DNA of 64,000 bases from Streptomyces sp. NRRL F-525 (GTDB lineage Bacteria; Actinomycetota; Actinomycetes; Streptomycetales; Streptomycetaceae): contig NZ_JNXE01000017.1 of the NCBI RefSeq assembly GCF_000716605.1, positions 124,001-188,000 of the forward strand, given 5' to 3'. The translations under genes were made by a program, and so were the position numbers. The notes beneath the pieces are model-generated. The model searched no databases. It was not told where the DNA came from and saw only the letters and a program-made list of their open reading frames with translations. This document shows, in pieces, positions 25,377-33,780 of the stretch (its first letter is position 1; each line of letters begins with the position of its first letter).

Positions 25377-26543
25377 TCAGTAGCTCCTCGGGAGTCCCAG
25401 CGTGTGTGATCCCAGGTAGTTCAGGATCATTTCCTGACTGATCGGTGCGATGCGCATGAGGCGGGCCTCGCGGAAGTAGCGCGACACGCCGTACTCCTCG
25501 GAGTAGCCCATGCCGCCGTGGGTCTGCAGGGCCCGGTCCGCGGCCGTGAACCCGGCGTCTGCGCACAGGTACTTGGCCGTGTTCGCCTCCCGCCCGCAGG
25601 GCCTCCCGTTGTCGTACAGCCATGTCGCCTTGCGCAGCACGAGTTCGGCGGCGTCGAGGTGGGCCAGGGAGTCCGCGAGGGGGAACTGGATGCCCTGGTT
25701 CATGCCGATCGGGCGGTCGAAGACGACACGCTCCTTGGCGTACCGCACCGCCTTGTCGAGCGAGGCGCGGCCGATGCCGAGGGCCTCCGCGGCGATCAGC
25801 ATGCGCTCCGGGTTGAGGCCGTCGAGGAGGTAGCGGAAGCCCTGGCCCTCCTCGCCGACGCGGTCCTCGACCGGGATGCGCAGGTCGTCGATGAAGAGTT
25901 CGTTCGAGGTGACGGCGTTGCGGCCCATCTTCGTGATCGGGCGGATGTCGATCCGGTCGCGGTCGATGTCCGTCAGGAAGAGGGTCATCCCGTCGGTCTT
26001 CTTGGCGACCTCGTCGGTCTTGCTGGTGCGGGTCAGCAGCAGGATCTTCTCCGACTCCATCGCCTTGGAGATCCACACCTTGCGGCCGTTGACGACGTAG
26101 TGGTCGCCGTCGCGTCGTGCGTACGTCGTGATGCTCGCGGTGTCGAGTCCCGCGCCCGGTTCGGTGACGCCGAAACAGACGTGCAGGTCGCCGTCGGCGA
26201 TGCGCGGGAGGGTGCGGCGCTTCAGCTCCTCTGAGCCGTGCACCACCACCGGATGCATGCCGAAGATGGACAGGTGTATCGCGCTGGCCGCGTTCATGCC
26301 GCCGCCCGACCGCGCCACCTCTTCGAGCAGCAGGCTGGCCTCGGTGATGCCGAGGCCGTGGCCGCCGTACGCCTCCGGGATCGTGATCCCGAGCCAGCCG
26401 CCGCCCGCGACGGTGTCGTAGAACTCCGTCGGGAACTGGTGCGCCTGGTCCTTCTCCATCCAGTACTGGTCGTCGAAGTCGCGCAGCAGTCCGGCGACGG
26501 ACTTGCGGATCGTTTCCTGGTCCTCGGTCAGCTCAAAGTCCAT
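25377..26543 (-). CDS. Acyl-CoA dehydrogenase
   Basis: A 388-residue flavoprotein. It has PEAYGGHGLG near residue 58, FGVTEPGAGLDTASI near 125, GRKVWISKAM, FDRPIGMNQGIQFPLAD and THGGMGYSEEYGVSRYFREA. The C-terminal motif reads RIAPISQEMILNYLG instead of YEGT, as in a group of broad-range actinobacterial acyl-CoA dehydrogenases. GAGAAGGG lies about ten bases before the ATG. Its promoter carries the same GGTCAGACC element as the ten-gene operon, so co-regulation by the neighbouring GntR protein is likely. Confidence 0.93.
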   Translation of the reverse strand: MDFELTEDQETIRKSVAGLLRDFDDQYWMEKDQAHQFPTEFYDTVAGGGWLGITIPEAYGGHGLGITEASLLLEEVARSGGGMNAASAIHLSIFGMHPVVVHGSEELKRRTLPRIADGDLHVCFGVTEPGAGLDTASITTYARRDGDHYVVNGRKVWISKAMESEKILLLTRTSKTDEVAKKTDGMTLFLTDIDRDRIDIRPITKMGRNAVTSNELFIDDLRIPVEDRVGEEGQGFRYLLDGLNPERMLIAAEALGIGRASLDKAVRYAKERVVFDRPIGMNQGIQFPLADSLAHLDAAELVLRKATWLYDNGRPCGREANTAKYLCADAGFTAADRALQTHGGMGYSEEYGVSRYFREARLMRIAPISQEMILNYLGSHTLGLPRSY

Positions 26544-26580
26544 GGAATGCGGACCCTTCTCCGGTTCCGGTTGCGAAACA

Positions 26581-26604
26581 TATCAAAGGTCAGACCGAAA
26601 CTGT
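26581..26604 (-). promoter_or_regulatory. GntR-type operator/promoter of the 26543 operon
   Basis: Contains GGTCAGACC at 26588-26596 and matches 23541-23564 at 22 of 24 positions. On the minus strand a TGATAT -10 lies just downstream in the position of TAATAC at the other site, while the -35 (CCTACA) is weaker. The element overlaps the TGA stop of the upstream HAD gene (26590-26592). Confidence 0.6.
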
Positions 26605-27207
26605 AGGGTCCAGATGTGCGGTGATCCGCGCGATCGTGCCGGCGTTGTCCTCGAACAGGTGCGCCCGCATCCCCGCGGCGCGGGCGGCCTCGACGTTGGG
26701 GGCGAAGTCGTCGACGAACAGGCAGTCGCCGGGCCGCACTTGGAGCCGGGTGCAGGTGATGGCGAAGGCCCGGGGGTCGGGCTTGCGGACGCCGGTCTCG
26801 TGCGAGTAGACGACCTCGTCGACCAGCCGGTCGAAGCCGTACGCCGCCGTCTCCAGCTCGCGGGCGCCCACGAAACTGTTGCTGAGAATGCCCAGTCGGC
26901 AGCCCGGGCGCAGCCCCGCCACGTAGTCGATGAGCTCGGTGTTCGGGGTGCCCAGGTACTCGCCCCACAGGTCCGCCAGGAACGACTCGGTGTCCACCGG
27001 GCCGAGGCCGAGCCGGGCGGCGACCTGCTCGCGCACCTCGTTCTCGGTGATGGCCCCGATCTCTCCGGCCTCCCAGACGTCGGTCAGCCGCTCGTCCGCC
27101 GTCCCCGGAGGGAGTCCGAGGCGCTCGTCCCAGCGGGTGAGCCAGCCGGTCCGGGGCGTCAGTTCCAGGACACCGCCGATGTCGAGGATCAGACAGCGCG
27201 CGTTCAT
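26590..27207 (-). CDS. HAD family hydrolase
   Basis: A 205-residue haloacid-dehalogenase-fold phosphatase-like protein. Motif I is LDIGGVL near residues 8-14 (Gly in place of the second Asp, as in many HAD-IA members). Motif II is LSNSFVGA, the Lys of motif III is in TGVRKPDP, and motif IV is FVDDFAPNVEAA. It probably dephosphorylates a small metabolite. ATG at 27207 is preferred over a start nine codons upstream because GAGAGGA lies seven bases before it. Its last codons contain the promoter and operator of the next gene. Confidence 0.88.
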   Translation of the reverse strand: MNARCLILDIGGVLELTPRTGWLTRWDERLGLPPGTADERLTDVWEAGEIGAITENEVREQVAARLGLGPVDTESFLADLWGEYLGTPNTELIDYVAGLRPGCRLGILSNSFVGARELETAAYGFDRLVDEVVYSHETGVRKPDPRAFAITCTRLQVRPGDCLFVDDFAPNVEAARAAGMRAHLFEDNAGTIARITAHLDPTVSV

Positions 27208-27326
27208 GCGGGTTCCTCTCGTTCGTCTCCGCACGACCGTCGGGTCTCACCTTTGGGCAAGGTCAACCGCCACCGCCCGCCTACCGTGGAGTAACATCGC
27301 GCGGCAGGTCACCATGAGGAGGAACC

Positions 27327-27707
27327 GTGCCACGGTCCGAACGCTCGTCGCTGCTGCTCGCCGGTCTGCTGGCGACCGCGGGGGTCGCCCATCTCGCCTC
27401 GCCGAAGCAGTTCGACGCGACGATCCCGCGTGCCCTGCCGGGGTCGCCCCGGACCTGGACGTACGCGAGCGGTGTCGTCGAACTGGCGCTGGCCGCCGGG
27501 ATCGCGGTGCCGCGCACCCGGCGTACGGCCGCGCTGGCCGCGGCGGGCTTCTTCGTGGGCGTCTTCCCCGCCAACGTGAAGATGGCGCTGGACTGGCGGG
27601 ACCGGCCGACCCCGCAGAAGGCGGCGGCATACGGGCGGCTGCCCCTGCAGGTGCCTCTCGTACTGTGGGCACGCAATGTCGCGAAGAATGGGGAGGGACG
27701 GTCATGA
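27327..27707 (+). CDS. DoxX-like small membrane protein
   Basis: A 126-residue protein with about four hydrophobic helices (LLLAGLLATAGVAHL, VVELALAAGIAV, AALAAAGFFVGVFP and a C-terminal one). The ASPKQFDATIPRALPG loop after the first helix matches the DoxX/YphA-like family. Relatives are membrane proteins linked to redox or thiol stress. GAGGAGG precedes the GTG start. It overlaps the peroxiredoxin gene by ATGA, which fits a role in peroxide or thiol metabolism. Confidence 0.82.
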   Translation: MPRSERSSLLLAGLLATAGVAHLASPKQFDATIPRALPGSPRTWTYASGVVELALAAGIAVPRTRRTAALAAAGFFVGVFPANVKMALDWRDRPTPQKAAAYGRLPLQVPLVLWARNVAKNGEGRS

Positions 27708-28171
27708 CGGGACGCCTGAACGTCGGTGACAAGGTCGAGGACTTCACGCTGCCGGACGAGACCGGCGCCGAACGCAGCCTCACGGAACTGCTCGCCGAGG
27801 GGCCCGTGGTGCTGTTCTTCTACCCGGCCGCCCTGTCCGCCGGGTGCACCGCCGAGGCCTGCCACTTCCGGGACCTGGCCGCCGAGTTCGCGGCCGTCGG
27901 CGCGCGGCCGGTCGGAATCAGCGGCGACTCCGTCGACAAGCAGCAGGAGTTCGCCGGGAAGCACACCCTCGGCATGCCGCTGCTCTCGGACACCGACGGG
28001 ACGATCCGGGAGCGGTTCGGAGTGAAGCGCGGGTTCTCGCTCGCGCCCACCAAGCGGGCCACCTTCGTCATCGGCGAGGACCGCACGATCCTGGAGGTCG
28101 TCTCCAGCGAACTGCGGATGAACACCCACGCCGACCGCGCCCTCGCCGCCCTCCGCGCCCACCGGAAGTGA
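27704..28171 (+). CDS. Peroxiredoxin (BCP/PrxQ type)
   Basis: A 155-residue thiol peroxidase that reduces hydrogen and organic peroxides. The peroxidatic Cys48 and likely resolving Cys53 lie in SAGCTAEACHF, the five-residue spacing typical of atypical two-Cys BCP proteins. The thioredoxin-fold start VGDKVEDFTLPDETG and the RATFVIGEDRTIL segment are also present. ATG at 27704 is set by the four-base overlap with the DoxX-like gene and by GGGAGGGA upstream. Confidence 0.93.
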   Translation: MTGRLNVGDKVEDFTLPDETGAERSLTELLAEGPVVLFFYPAALSAGCTAEACHFRDLAAEFAAVGARPVGISGDSVDKQQEFAGKHTLGMPLLSDTDGTIRERFGVKRGFSLAPTKRATFVIGEDRTILEVVSSELRMNTHADRALAALRAHRK

Positions 28172-28235
28172 TCCGGGGGTCACAAATGCCGTACCGCGGT
28201 TGTTGCCGCGCGGTATAGGGACCATCCTGGACGAT

Positions 28236-30569
28236 ATGGAGCAGGCCTCCGCCACGGCGGTCATCAATGCCCGAGGCATCGTGACGGGGTGGAGCGACGG
28301 TGCCCGGACACTGACGGGATACCCGGCCGAGGAGGCCGTGGGCCGGTCGGTGGCGGCACTGCTCGCCGAACCCCCCTCCATCACGGCCCTGGCCGCCCTC
28401 GCGGGCCCCTTGGTGCTACGACACCGGGACGGAACCCCGCTCCCGCTCACGGTGAAGGCCTGCCCGGTGCTCGGCGCGGACGGCACACCGGACGGATACG
28501 TCCTTACCGCCGAACCCGTGACCGCGCCCTCTTTGGCGGAGCAGGCTTTCCAGCAGGCGTCGATGTCGTTGTCCGTCTTCGACACCGGGCAGCGCTACCT
28601 CCGTCTCAACGACGTCGCCTGCCGGGTGATGGGCGTTCCCGAGGACGTCCTGATCGGCCGGTTCTTCCCGGAGAGCGTCGAGGACGCCGAGCACAGCCAC
28701 AGCTTCCTGAACAACCTGCGCCTGGTCGCCGAGACGGGCAGACCGGTCCGCTACAACAGCTGGGCGGGCGCTCCGGCCCTGAACCGGGAGCACGCCTGGA
28801 GCATCGAGATGTGGCCCCTCAAGGACGACTCCGGTGGGGTGACCGGGGTCGCCCTCGCGGCGTTCGACAGCACCGAGCAGTACCTCGCCCAGCAGCGTCT
28901 CGCCCTCCTGAACGAGGCGGCCGCCGGCATCGGCACCACCCTCGACGTGGTCCGCACCGCCGAGGAACTCGTGGAGATCCTCGTGCCGCGCTACGCCGAC
29001 TTCGCCAGCGTCGACCTGCTCCCGTGGGTACTCGGCGCGGACGAACAACCACCGACCCCCGACGGTGAGATCGTGCTGCGGCGGGTCGCCCACGGCTCCG
29101 TCGCCGAGGGCACACCGGGCGCCGTCGTACGCCTGGGACAGACGGACGTCTACGAGCCGTCCTCGCCGCCCGTGCGGGCCCTGCGCGAGGGACGGGCGGT
29201 GCGCAGTCAGGCCGGTGAACCCGACTTCGTGCGCTGGGTCGAGGACCGCAACGCCCGCTCTCCCGAAGGGATTCCGCACCGCAAGGGCGTCCACTCGATG
29301 ATCGCCGTGCCCTTGCGGGCGCGGGGCACCACGCTCGGTGTCGCGGTGGGCGTCCGCATGGCCCACCCGGACGACTACGCGGCCGACGACGCCGTACTCG
29401 CCGAGGAGTTGGCCAGCCGGGCCGCCGTCTGCATCGACAACGCGCGCCGCTTCGCCCGCGAGCGCTCCACCGCGCTCGCCCTCCAACACAGCCTGCTGCC
29501 AAGGGACTTGCCCGGGCAGGCGGCGGTCGAGGTGGCCCACCGCTATCTGCCCTCGGGGTCGCTCGCGGGCATCGGCGGCGACTGGTTCGACGTGATCCCG
29601 CTGTCCGGCAGCCGGGTCGCCCTGGTCGTCGGCGACGTCGTCGGCCACGGCATCCCGTCCTCGGCGACCATGGGCCGCCTCTGCACGGCCGTCCGCACCC
29701 TCGCCGACGTGGACCTCCCGCCCGACGAACTCCTCACCCACCTCGACGACTTGGTCACCCACCTCGCCACGGACGACACCGCCGACGAGGTCGCGGAACT
29801 CGGCGCCACCTGCCTCTACGCCGTCTACGACCCGGTCTCGCGCCGCCTCACGATGGCCGCCGCCGGGCATCCGCCGCCGGCCGTCGTGCTGCCCGACGGG
29901 ACCGCGAGCCTCGTCCCCATGACCGCGGGACCACCGCTCGGCGTCGGCGGACTCCCTTTCGAGGCAGTGGAGTTGGAGCTGCCCGAGGGCGCCACCGTCG
30001 CCCTGTACACGGACGGCCTGATCGAGGACCGGGACCGCGACGTCGACCACGCCACCGCCGAACTGTGCCGCGCGCTCACCACGTCCGTCGAGTCGCTGGA
30101 CGCGCTGTGCGACGCGGTGCTGAAGGCCGTGATGCCGGATGAGCCCAGCGACGACGTGGCCCTGCTGCTGGTGCGCACCCGGGCGCTGGGCGCCGACCGC
30201 GTCGCCACCTGGGACATCGAACCCGACCCCGCGCACGTGGCCGGGGCCCGGCAGGCCGCCACCGAGCAACTCACCGCGTGGGGGCTGGACGAGGAGGCCT
30301 TCGTCACCGAACTCGTCGTCAGCGAGCTCGTCACCAACGCCATCCGGTACGGCGAACCGCCCATCCAGCTCCGCCTGATCCGTGACCGTGCCCTCATCTG
30401 CGAGGTGTCCGACGGCAGTTCGACCTCACCGCACCTGCGGCGCGCCCACGCCTACGACGAGGGCGGACGCGGACTCCTCCTCGTCGCGCAGCTCACCCAG
30501 CGCTGGGGCAGCCGGCAGACCGGCAGCGGCAAGACCATCTGGGCGGAACAGCCGCTGCCGCCGGACTGA
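28236..30569 (+). CDS. PAS-GAF-PP2C (SpoIIE)-HATPase multidomain phosphatase
   Basis: A 777-residue signalling protein of a type abundant in Streptomyces. PAS-like sensor segments occupy about residues 1-105 and 110-215, and a GAF domain about 225-410. A SpoIIE-type PP2C phosphatase spans about 425-635 (DWFDVIPL with metal-binding Asp, then VVGDVVGHG and YTDGLIEDRD). An anti-sigma-type HATPase spans about 650-775 (ELVVSELVTNAIRYG, GGRGLLLV). It likely controls an anti-sigma-factor antagonist by combining a phosphatase with a kinase-like domain. There are no transmembrane helices. ATG at 28236 is chosen over a TTG 12 codons upstream; the ribosome binding site is weak. Confidence 0.92.
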   Translation: MEQASATAVINARGIVTGWSDGARTLTGYPAEEAVGRSVAALLAEPPSITALAALAGPLVLRHRDGTPLPLTVKACPVLGADGTPDGYVLTAEPVTAPSLAEQAFQQASMSLSVFDTGQRYLRLNDVACRVMGVPEDVLIGRFFPESVEDAEHSHSFLNNLRLVAETGRPVRYNSWAGAPALNREHAWSIEMWPLKDDSGGVTGVALAAFDSTEQYLAQQRLALLNEAAAGIGTTLDVVRTAEELVEILVPRYADFASVDLLPWVLGADEQPPTPDGEIVLRRVAHGSVAEGTPGAVVRLGQTDVYEPSSPPVRALREGRAVRSQAGEPDFVRWVEDRNARSPEGIPHRKGVHSMIAVPLRARGTTLGVAVGVRMAHPDDYAADDAVLAEELASRAAVCIDNARRFARERSTALALQHSLLPRDLPGQAAVEVAHRYLPSGSLAGIGGDWFDVIPLSGSRVALVVGDVVGHGIPSSATMGRLCTAVRTLADVDLPPDELLTHLDDLVTHLATDDTADEVAELGATCLYAVYDPVSRRLTMAAAGHPPPAVVLPDGTASLVPMTAGPPLGVGGLPFEAVELELPEGATVALYTDGLIEDRDRDVDHATAELCRALTTSVESLDALCDAVLKAVMPDEPSDDVALLLVRTRALGADRVATWDIEPDPAHVAGARQAATEQLTAWGLDEEAFVTELVVSELVTNAIRYGEPPIQLRLIRDRALICEVSDGSSTSPHLRRAHAYDEGGRGLLLVAQLTQRWGSRQTGSGKTIWAEQPLPPD

Positions 30570-30579
30570 CCGGAGAGCC

Positions 30580-31014
30580 TTACTGGAAGGGGCACCCGGG
30601 GTTCGGCGCGTCCTCCGAGAACGGTGATCCGTGCGGCAGGACGTACAGCACGTCGAGGACGAGAGGGACGTTCCCCAGATTGCGCCCGATGTGCACGTTG
30701 CCCGAACCGGCCGGTTCCTGGATGGGGCTGCCCGCCCGGTACACGCCGTCGGAGGCGCAGCTGGAGTCGAAGTGGCTGAGCGTGCCCTGCTTGACGATGC
30801 CGTAGAGGGGGCCGTCGTGGTAGTGCCAGCCCGTGGCCTGGCCGGGCGGAATGGTGATCTCGCGCAGGGTGTAGTCGGTGTCGCCGATCGTGGTCTGGCT
30901 GATCAGCGTGGCGGTGACTCCGGGGCCTGCCGGAGTCGCCTGGGCAGTGCCGCCGACCAGCAGAGCGGCGGCGGCCACCGATCCGGTCACGGCGGTACGG
31001 AACGCGGTGCGCAT
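30580..31014 (-). CDS. Secreted cupin-domain protein
   Basis: A 144-residue exported protein. The N-terminus (MRTAFRTAV, then a hydrophobic stretch to AQA-TP near residue 25) is a Sec-type signal peptide. The mature part is one cupin barrel with a metal-binding pattern GWHYHDGPLYGIV near residues 62-74 and a later HIGRN. Two Cys may form a disulfide. ATG at 31014 is chosen because GGAAGG lies seven bases upstream and it gives a clean signal peptide. The activity is unknown; secreted single cupins are often dioxygenase-like or sugar-binding. Confidence 0.85.
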   Translation of the reverse strand: MRTAFRTAVTGSVAAAALLVGGTAQATPAGPGVTATLISQTTIGDTDYTLREITIPPGQATGWHYHDGPLYGIVKQGTLSHFDSSCASDGVYRAGSPIQEPAGSGNVHIGRNLGNVPLVLDVLYVLPHGSPFSEDAPNPGCPFQ

Positions 31015-31113
31015 ACGAGAACCTTCCGGTGAGATCGTGAAACTCCGCCGTGAACATAGAGGCAGGGAAGGCGAGTTGGGGGCGGAAACACGCAAGTTCC
31101 ACCCCCGGGACTC

Positions 31114-31944
31114 TCAGAATTCCTCGTGCGTCTCCGGGTCCCCGCCCAGCCGCTGCGGCGTGTGATCGGCGATGGCGGCCAGTTGGGCCGGGCCGAGTTC
31201 GAAGCCGAAGATGTCGAGGTTCGCGCGCTGCCGGCCGGGATCCGCCGACTTGGGGATCGGGACGGCGCCGAGCTGCGTGTGCCAGCGCAGCACCACCTGG
31301 CCGGGCGTCACCCCGAACGCCTCGGCGACGGTCACGACAGTGGGGTCGTTCAGCAACTCGGAACCGCGCCCGAGAGGACTCCAGCTCTCGGTGAGAACGC
31401 CCTTCTCGGTGTCGAAAGCGCGCAGTTCGTCCTGCGGGAACAGCGGGTGCAGCTCGATCTGGTTGACGGAGGGCAGGACGCCGGTCTCCTTCTCCAACTG
31501 CTCGATGTGCCCGGGGGTGAAGTTCGAGACGCCGATCGACCGGACGAGACCCTCCTCGCGGAGCTTGATCATCGCCTTCCAGGAATCGACGAACTTGCCG
31601 ACGCGGGGCAGCGGCCAGTGGATCAGATACAGGTCCACGTACTCCACACCGAGCCGCGCCCGTGACTCCTCGAAGGAGGCGAGGGTCTCCTCGTAGCCGT
31701 GGTGGCGGCCCGGCAGCTTCGTCGTCACGACGATCTCCTCGCGCGGCACACCGCTGCGGGCGAGGCCACGGCCGACGCCCGTCTCGTTGCGGTAGTTCGT
31801 CGCCGTGTCCACCAGGCGATAGCCCATGCGCAACGCACCCTCGACAGCCTCCTCGGCCGTCGCGTCGTCCATCGGCCAGGTGCCCAGGCCGATGGCGGGG
31901 ATCTTCGTGCCGTCGTTGAGCGTGTGCGTCGGGGTGCTGATCAC
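31114..31944 (-). CDS. Aldo/keto reductase
   Basis: A 276-residue NADPH-dependent oxidoreductase of the AKR superfamily (2,5-diketo-gluconate reductase type). The catalytic tetrad is visible as Asp and Tyr in DTATNYRNE (about 48-56), Lys in VTTKLPG (about 78) and His in YLIHWPLP (about 110). GVSNF and the C-terminal IPKSADPGRQRANLDIF bind the cofactor. GTG at 31944 has GGAAGG seven bases upstream; a much longer in-frame open stretch upstream is not coding. It is divergent from the HEAT-repeat gene. Confidence 0.94.
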   Translation of the reverse strand: MISTPTHTLNDGTKIPAIGLGTWPMDDATAEEAVEGALRMGYRLVDTATNYRNETGVGRGLARSGVPREEIVVTTKLPGRHHGYEETLASFEESRARLGVEYVDLYLIHWPLPRVGKFVDSWKAMIKLREEGLVRSIGVSNFTPGHIEQLEKETGVLPSVNQIELHPLFPQDELRAFDTEKGVLTESWSPLGRGSELLNDPTVVTVAEAFGVTPGQVVLRWHTQLGAVPIPKSADPGRQRANLDIFGFELGPAQLAAIADHTPQRLGGDPETHEEF

Positions 31945-32092
31945 GGTCGGACCTTCCCTTGGCTGTGCGGTACGGCCAGTATGGGCGAGCAGTCCCACGC
32001 ACGCCGGACCAGGGCGTTCCCGCCCGGTGGAAAAGACTTTGTGACCTTCGCATCCGCCGGAGCAGACTCGGCAGCGGTGGAAGGGGGTCCCC

Positions 32093-32650
32093 ATGTCACC
32101 CGTCGATGCTCCCGAACAGGTACTTGTCGACGCGCTGGGCAGTGAGCCCCGCCGTCCCGGAGCCTTCCGTGAGCTGCTCCGGCGCGGAGCGGCCGCCGTG
32201 CCCGCCATCCGCGAGGGGCTCGACCACGCCCACCCGCTGGTGCGCGAGCAGTGCTGCAGGCTGCTGGACGAGTTGCTCGTCCCGGACGCCGTGGGCGAGT
32301 TGACCGCCCGGCTCGACGACCCCGACGCACGGGTGCGGATCGCGGCCGTGCACGCCCTGTCCTGCGACCGCTGCAAGCCGGACGCGGCGGCCTGCTTCCC
32401 GGACCGTGTCGCGCTGCTGCCCCGGGCGATCCGGCTCCTGGAACAGGACCCGGACCCGCAGGTGCGGGCCAGGGCCGTCGAACTCGTCGGACTGTGGGTG
32501 CACAGCCGCCCCGACGCCCTCGCGGCACTTGACCGCGCGCACGCTGACGACCCGTCCCCGCTCGTCCGCAAGAAGGCCGGGTGGTACACACCCGGTGGCC
32601 CCATCCACCGCCGCACAGCGCCCAGGCCCGCGCGCGCCGCGAGGCGCTGA
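32093..32650 (+). CDS. HEAT-repeat protein
   Basis: A 185-residue alpha-solenoid with about four HEAT-like repeats (for example LVREQCCRLLDELL, DPDARVRIAAVHAL and DPQVRARAVELVG). Such proteins act as binding scaffolds. A Cys-rich insert (CDRCKPDAAACF) between repeats could bind metal. The C-terminus is basic and disordered. GGGGG precedes the ATG. Neighbours give no clear functional hint. Confidence 0.85.
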   Translation: MSPVDAPEQVLVDALGSEPRRPGAFRELLRRGAAAVPAIREGLDHAHPLVREQCCRLLDELLVPDAVGELTARLDDPDARVRIAAVHALSCDRCKPDAAACFPDRVALLPRAIRLLEQDPDPQVRARAVELVGLWVHSRPDALAALDRAHADDPSPLVRKKAGWYTPGGPIHRRTAPRPARAARR

Positions 32651-32791
32651 GCCGAGGCCGGCCGGGGGCCCTGTCGCCCCGCACGGGGATCGCTGACACG
32701 ATCTTCCTTGGAACCCGTACGACCTGGGTACGACCCGGTGGGAGGACCTGGTGCGGACGACCGGCCGGGCACGTACGACGACGGAGCGGGC

Positions 32792-33772
32792 ATGACGACG
32801 GACAGCAGCGGAACGACGACGGACGAGACGGCGCGGGTGGACGGCATGGAGGTGCGGCCGGCCTCCGGGCACATCGGGGCCGAGATCACCGGTGTCGACC
32901 TGGCCGGTGAACTCGACGACGCCGTGGTCGCCGCGATCCGGGCGGCGGTGCTGCGCTGGAAGGTCGTGTTCTTCCGGGACCAACGGCTCGACCACACCGG
33001 GCATGTGGCGTTCGCGCGCCGCTTCGGGGAACCCGTTGTGCTCGGGCGGCGCGGCGGCGCGTCACCGGCCGGCTTCCCCGAGGTCGAAACGACCGCCGAC
33101 CGGCTGGAGTTGGGCGGCCGGTTCGGCATGGAGCACGAGGAGTGGCTGGAGCGCCGCAGGCACACTCTCCTGCGCGGCTGGCACTGCGACCACGGCGCCC
33201 GCGTCGATCCGCCCGCCGCGACGATCCTGCGCGCGGAGACCGTCCCGCCCTACGGCGGCGACACCACCTGGTCCAATCTGGCCGCCGCGTACGCCGGACT
33301 CTCACAGCCGGTAAGGGAGTTCGTGGACGGGCTGCGGGCCGAGCACCGGCTCGGTGTCGGCTATCAGCCGCGCCCCGGCGACGACGCGTACGTCCGACAC
33401 CTCCTGGACCATCAGGTCGCCTCGGTGCACCCGCTGGTGAGGGTGCACCCCGAGACGGGGGAGCGGGTGCTGTTCGTCAACGGCTACTACCTGGAGCAGA
33501 TCACCGATGTCTCCCGCGCGGAGAGCGCCGCGATCCTGGAGATGCTGCTCGCGCAGGCGACCCGGCCCGAGTACACGGTGCGGTTCCGCTGGGAGCCGGG
33601 CAGCGTGGCCTTTTGGGACAACCGGGCCACCATCCACCTCGCCCCCAGCGACAACGCCCACCTCGGCTTCCCGCGCACCATGCACCGGGTGATGCTCACC
33701 GGCGACATACCGGTCGGCGTCGACGGCAAGCCCTCGGAACCGATCGTCGGCACCGAGCCCCGCCGCTGGTGA
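32792..33772 (+). CDS. TauD/TfdA family Fe(II)/2-oxoglutarate dioxygenase
   Basis: A 326-residue non-heme iron oxygenase. The iron ligands are His131 and Asp133 (WHCDHG) and His298 (TMHRVML), the full facial triad, with Arg a few residues later likely binding 2-oxoglutarate. ETVPPYGGDTTWSNL is the typical core. Members hydroxylate taurine, sulfonates, phenoxyacids or other small acids. Start ATG 32792 has GGAGCGG upstream. It is convergent, eight bases away, with an LLM-type flavoprotein, another family that includes desulfonating enzymes; a shared sulfur role is speculative. Confidence 0.92.
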   Translation: MTTDSSGTTTDETARVDGMEVRPASGHIGAEITGVDLAGELDDAVVAAIRAAVLRWKVVFFRDQRLDHTGHVAFARRFGEPVVLGRRGGASPAGFPEVETTADRLELGGRFGMEHEEWLERRRHTLLRGWHCDHGARVDPPAATILRAETVPPYGGDTTWSNLAAAYAGLSQPVREFVDGLRAEHRLGVGYQPRPGDDAYVRHLLDHQVASVHPLVRVHPETGERVLFVNGYYLEQITDVSRAESAAILEMLLAQATRPEYTVRFRWEPGSVAFWDNRATIHLAPSDNAHLGFPRTMHRVMLTGDIPVGVDGKPSEPIVGTEPRRW

Positions 33773-33780
33773 AACCGGGG

